Positions 12,908-14,755 of a stretch of DNA of 14,755 nt are shown here, piece after piece. The notes beneath the pieces are model-generated. The model was not told the DNA's origin, did no database searches, and saw nothing but the letters and a program-made list of their open reading frames with translations. The DNA is from MFZZ01 sp964610165 (GTDB lineage Bacteria > Patescibacteriota > Microgenomatia > UBA1406 > GWC2-37-13): positions 1 through 14,755 of the forward strand of contig CAZSUZ010000027.1 of the NCBI GenBank assembly GCA_964610165.1. The letters are read 5' to 3'. A program made the translations under genes and the position numbers. How positions within the stretch are numbered: position 1 is the stretch's first letter; the number at the start of each line of letters is the position of its first letter.

Positions 12908-14755
12908 TAAGAATACTCCCTTCATTATTACCCTTTTAACTATCATTTTATTAATTGGTCTCTTGAATTTTCCTTATGGTAAATGGTTACTAGGATGGGA
13001 TAATATTGTACCGGAACTTAATTTTATAGAAAATCTTAAACGTGGATTTTTTAGTTTATGGCAAGAAAATGAAGGATTAGGTTTAAATGGTGGTCACGGT
13101 TTTGCGGCTACCCTTCCTCATACAGTAATCGTTTTTTTATTTTCTCTTCTCTTTCCAACAGAAATGCTTCGACCTTTATTTCATATATTCATGTATGCAT
13201 TAGGAGGATTTGGTACTTACTATTTATTTATACATTTATTTAGAAATAACACACACATTCATGCCCGATTTGGAGCACTTCTCGCGAGTATTTTCTATCT
13301 AGTAAATTTTGCTACAGTTCAGATGTTTTATATTCCTTTAGAAGCTTTTTCAGCTCATTTTGCTTTTCTTCCCTGGTTACTAGTAACTTTTTTTAAATTA
13401 ATCCAGCATCCGACTAAGAAAAATATTGTTATGTATTGTGTAATTTCAATTCTGGCAAGTATGCAAGGATTTATTCCTCCGCTGTTTGTGGTTTATATTC
13501 TTTTTTTGGGAATTGCAGGTTTTATAGGAATATTCCGATTTAAAAACGAACTGGGTAAATTTATCAAAAGATATATTCTTGCAGTCTTAATAACAACCTG
13601 TACTAATGCATATTGGCTTTTACCAACTGCATATTATACGTTTGTCAATAGTAACGTATATTTAAATGCCTACAACAATATTACCCAAACAAATGAATTT
13701 ATTCTTAAAAATCAAAAGTTTGGTAGTTTTACAGATTTAGTTTTTTTGCGAGGTTTTATTTATGAATCTGGTGATGTTACTACCACCGGAGAAACAACAC
13801 TTATTTTTGGTCCTTGGATCAACCATTTTAATAATCCAATTATTACAACTTTAAGTATTGGTCTTTTCTTACTTATTATTATAGGTTTATTTTGGGGTAT
13901 AAAGAAAAAATCTTGGGAAATAAAAGCACTAGCTGGAATGTTTTTAATAACTTTCCTTTTCTTAGCAACAAATGTACCTGTACTTTCCGTTATTTCTGAA
14001 TTTATACGAAATAATATTCCTATATTAAAACAGGCTTTTCGAATTCCTTTCACTAAGTTTGCAGTTAGTCTATCACTTTTTTATAGTCTATTTATAGGTT
14101 TTGGTTTTATTGCTCTACTTGAACTTTTTTCTCATATTAAAAAAATAAATATAACTATCATTTCTATTGCAACATGTATAGTTGTAAGTCTTGGCATTTT
14201 TTATGTCGGATTACCTACCTTTCAAGGAAATCTTTTCTATAAAAAAATTCATGTGGAATTGCCAGAATCTTATCTCAACACATTCAATTACCTAAAAACT
14301 CAGAAAAATTCAGAAAGAATTGCTCATTTTCCTACTACTTCTCCTACTGGATGGTCTTTTTATAAGTGGGGTTACACTGGTTCAGGATTTTTATGGTATG
14401 GACTATCTCAACCTATTTTAGATAGAAATTTTGATGTTTGGAGTAATTACAATGAAAATTTTTATTGGGAAGTTAACAAAGCAATTTATTCTAAAAATGA
14501 TAGACAGTTTGAAGATATTTTAAACAAATATAATATTACATGGCTATTAATTGATGAACAAATAACAAGCACTTCACATCCTAGGGCTTTATATACAGAA
14601 TATATTAAAAAATTTCTTGAATCTAATAATACTTATTCACTTAATAAAACCTTTGGAGATATTTTTCTTTATAAAAAAAATACACCACTTCCTTCAATAA
14701 TTATGACAGATATTAATACATCTGTAAGCCCTGATTATGTATGGAATGATTATGA
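12876..14755 (+). CDS. Large polytopic membrane protein, GT-C/YfhO-DUF3367-like (3' end outside window)
   Basis: An open frame of 626 codons from ATG 12876 runs past the window end with no stop. TTG 12885 is an alternative start. The N-terminus has a helix (FIITLLTIILLIGLLNF), then LGWDNIVPELNFIENLKRGFFSLWQENEGLGLNGG, an extracytoplasmic loop with a WDN/PE acidic pattern typical of GT-C-like proteins in Patescibacteria. About ten more hydrophobic segments follow up to roughly residue 450, then a soluble region (ERIAHFPTTSPTGWSFYKWGYTG, then WLLIDEQIT) like the outer domain of YfhO and arabinofuranosyltransferase-like proteins. The likely role is sugar transfer from a polyprenyl-phosphate donor outside the membrane. 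The exact activity is unknown. Overlap with the GT4 gene points to one glycan pathway. Confidence 0.82.
   Translation, partial: MQTLLSKILNNKNTPFIITLLTIILLIGLLNFPYGKWLLGWDNIVPELNFIENLKRGFFSLWQENEGLGLNGGHGFAATLPHTVIVFLFSLLFPTEMLRPLFHIFMYALGGFGTYYLFIHLFRNNTHIHARFGALLASIFYLVNFATVQMFYIPLEAFSAHFAFLPWLLVTFFKLIQHPTKKNIVMYCVISILASMQGFIPPLFVVYILFLGIAGFIGIFRFKNELGKFIKRYILAVLITTCTNAYWLLPTAYYTFVNSNVYLNAYNNITQTNEFILKNQKFGSFTDLVFLRGFIYESGDVTTTGETTLIFGPWINHFNNPIITTLSIGLFLLIIIGLFWGIKKKSWEIKALAGMFLITFLFLATNVPVLSVISEFIRNNIPILKQAFRIPFTKFAVSLSLFYSLFIGFGFIALLELFSHIKKINITIISIATCIVVSLGIFYVGLPTFQGNLFYKKIHVELPESYLNTFNYLKTQKNSERIAHFPTTSPTGWSFYKWGYTGSGFLWYGLSQPILDRNFDVWSNYNENFYWEVNKAIYSKNDRQFEDILNKYNITWLLIDEQITSTSHPRALYTEYIKKFLESNNTYSLNKTFGDIFLYKKNTPLPSIIMTDINTSVSPDYVWNDY

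Noticed and set aside
2..14755. Alternative genetic code with UGA as glycine (as in Gracilibacteria/SR1)
   Set aside because: Genes end normally at TAA/TAG/TGA, the first partial gene ends at TGA, and no in-frame TGA interrupts conserved domains.

Overview
The window looks like a piece of a small-genome Patescibacteria/CPR bacterium, most likely Parcubacteria-like. This is inferred, not proven. The supporting signs are about 30-38% GC in the lines I counted, compact genes with little spacing, almost no Shine-Dalgarno sequences, tRNA genes without an encoded CCA, -10 boxes only a few bases from the start codon (leaderless mRNAs), a DUF11-type surface protein with a PTAGPE-TM-KKR tail, and a polytopic GT-C-like protein of a kind common in these lineages. 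The standard bacterial code fits, and TGA acts as a stop.

Layout. 2-214 is the 3' end of a membrane-protein gene. A bidirectional terminator follows, then argG on the minus strand, whose product carries an extra C-terminal MGS-like domain. Next come tRNA-Leu(CAA), a PAP2 phosphatase, an HD-domain hydrolase (minus) and a divergent deoxyribosyltransferase-like/RHH fusion (plus). The minus-strand run dnaB, UlaG-like metallo-hydrolase and a small membrane coiled-coil protein is followed by tRNA-Thr(GGT) and a SpoU/TrmH methyltransferase. trmH is divergent from a DUF11 surface protein whose promoter matches the sigma70 consensus exactly (TTGACA, 17 bp, TATAAT). A 10-bp inverted repeat and a strong terminator end that gene. 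An unrecognised 233-aa cytoplasmic protein follows.

The most unusual part is 9425-11198. This GC-richer island (55-57% in two lines counted) is bounded by a perfect 14-bp inverted repeat (AGCGAGAAACGTAC at 9425-9438, its complement at 11185-11198). It holds a 69-nt near-perfect hairpin, more small hairpins, a true Shine-Dalgarno and two overlapping genes: a secreted eight-cysteine protein, and a Thr/Pro-rich single-pass membrane protein with VEVT-type repeats like those of Chloroflexota envelope proteins. There is no transposase. It reads as a non-autonomous transferred cassette, or possibly an assembly chimera. More stem-loops lie just to its right.

After the island the AT-rich background resumes with a 73-aa membrane protein, a GT4-like glycosyltransferase and an overlapping large membrane protein that runs off the window. 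Together these look like an envelope glycan locus.
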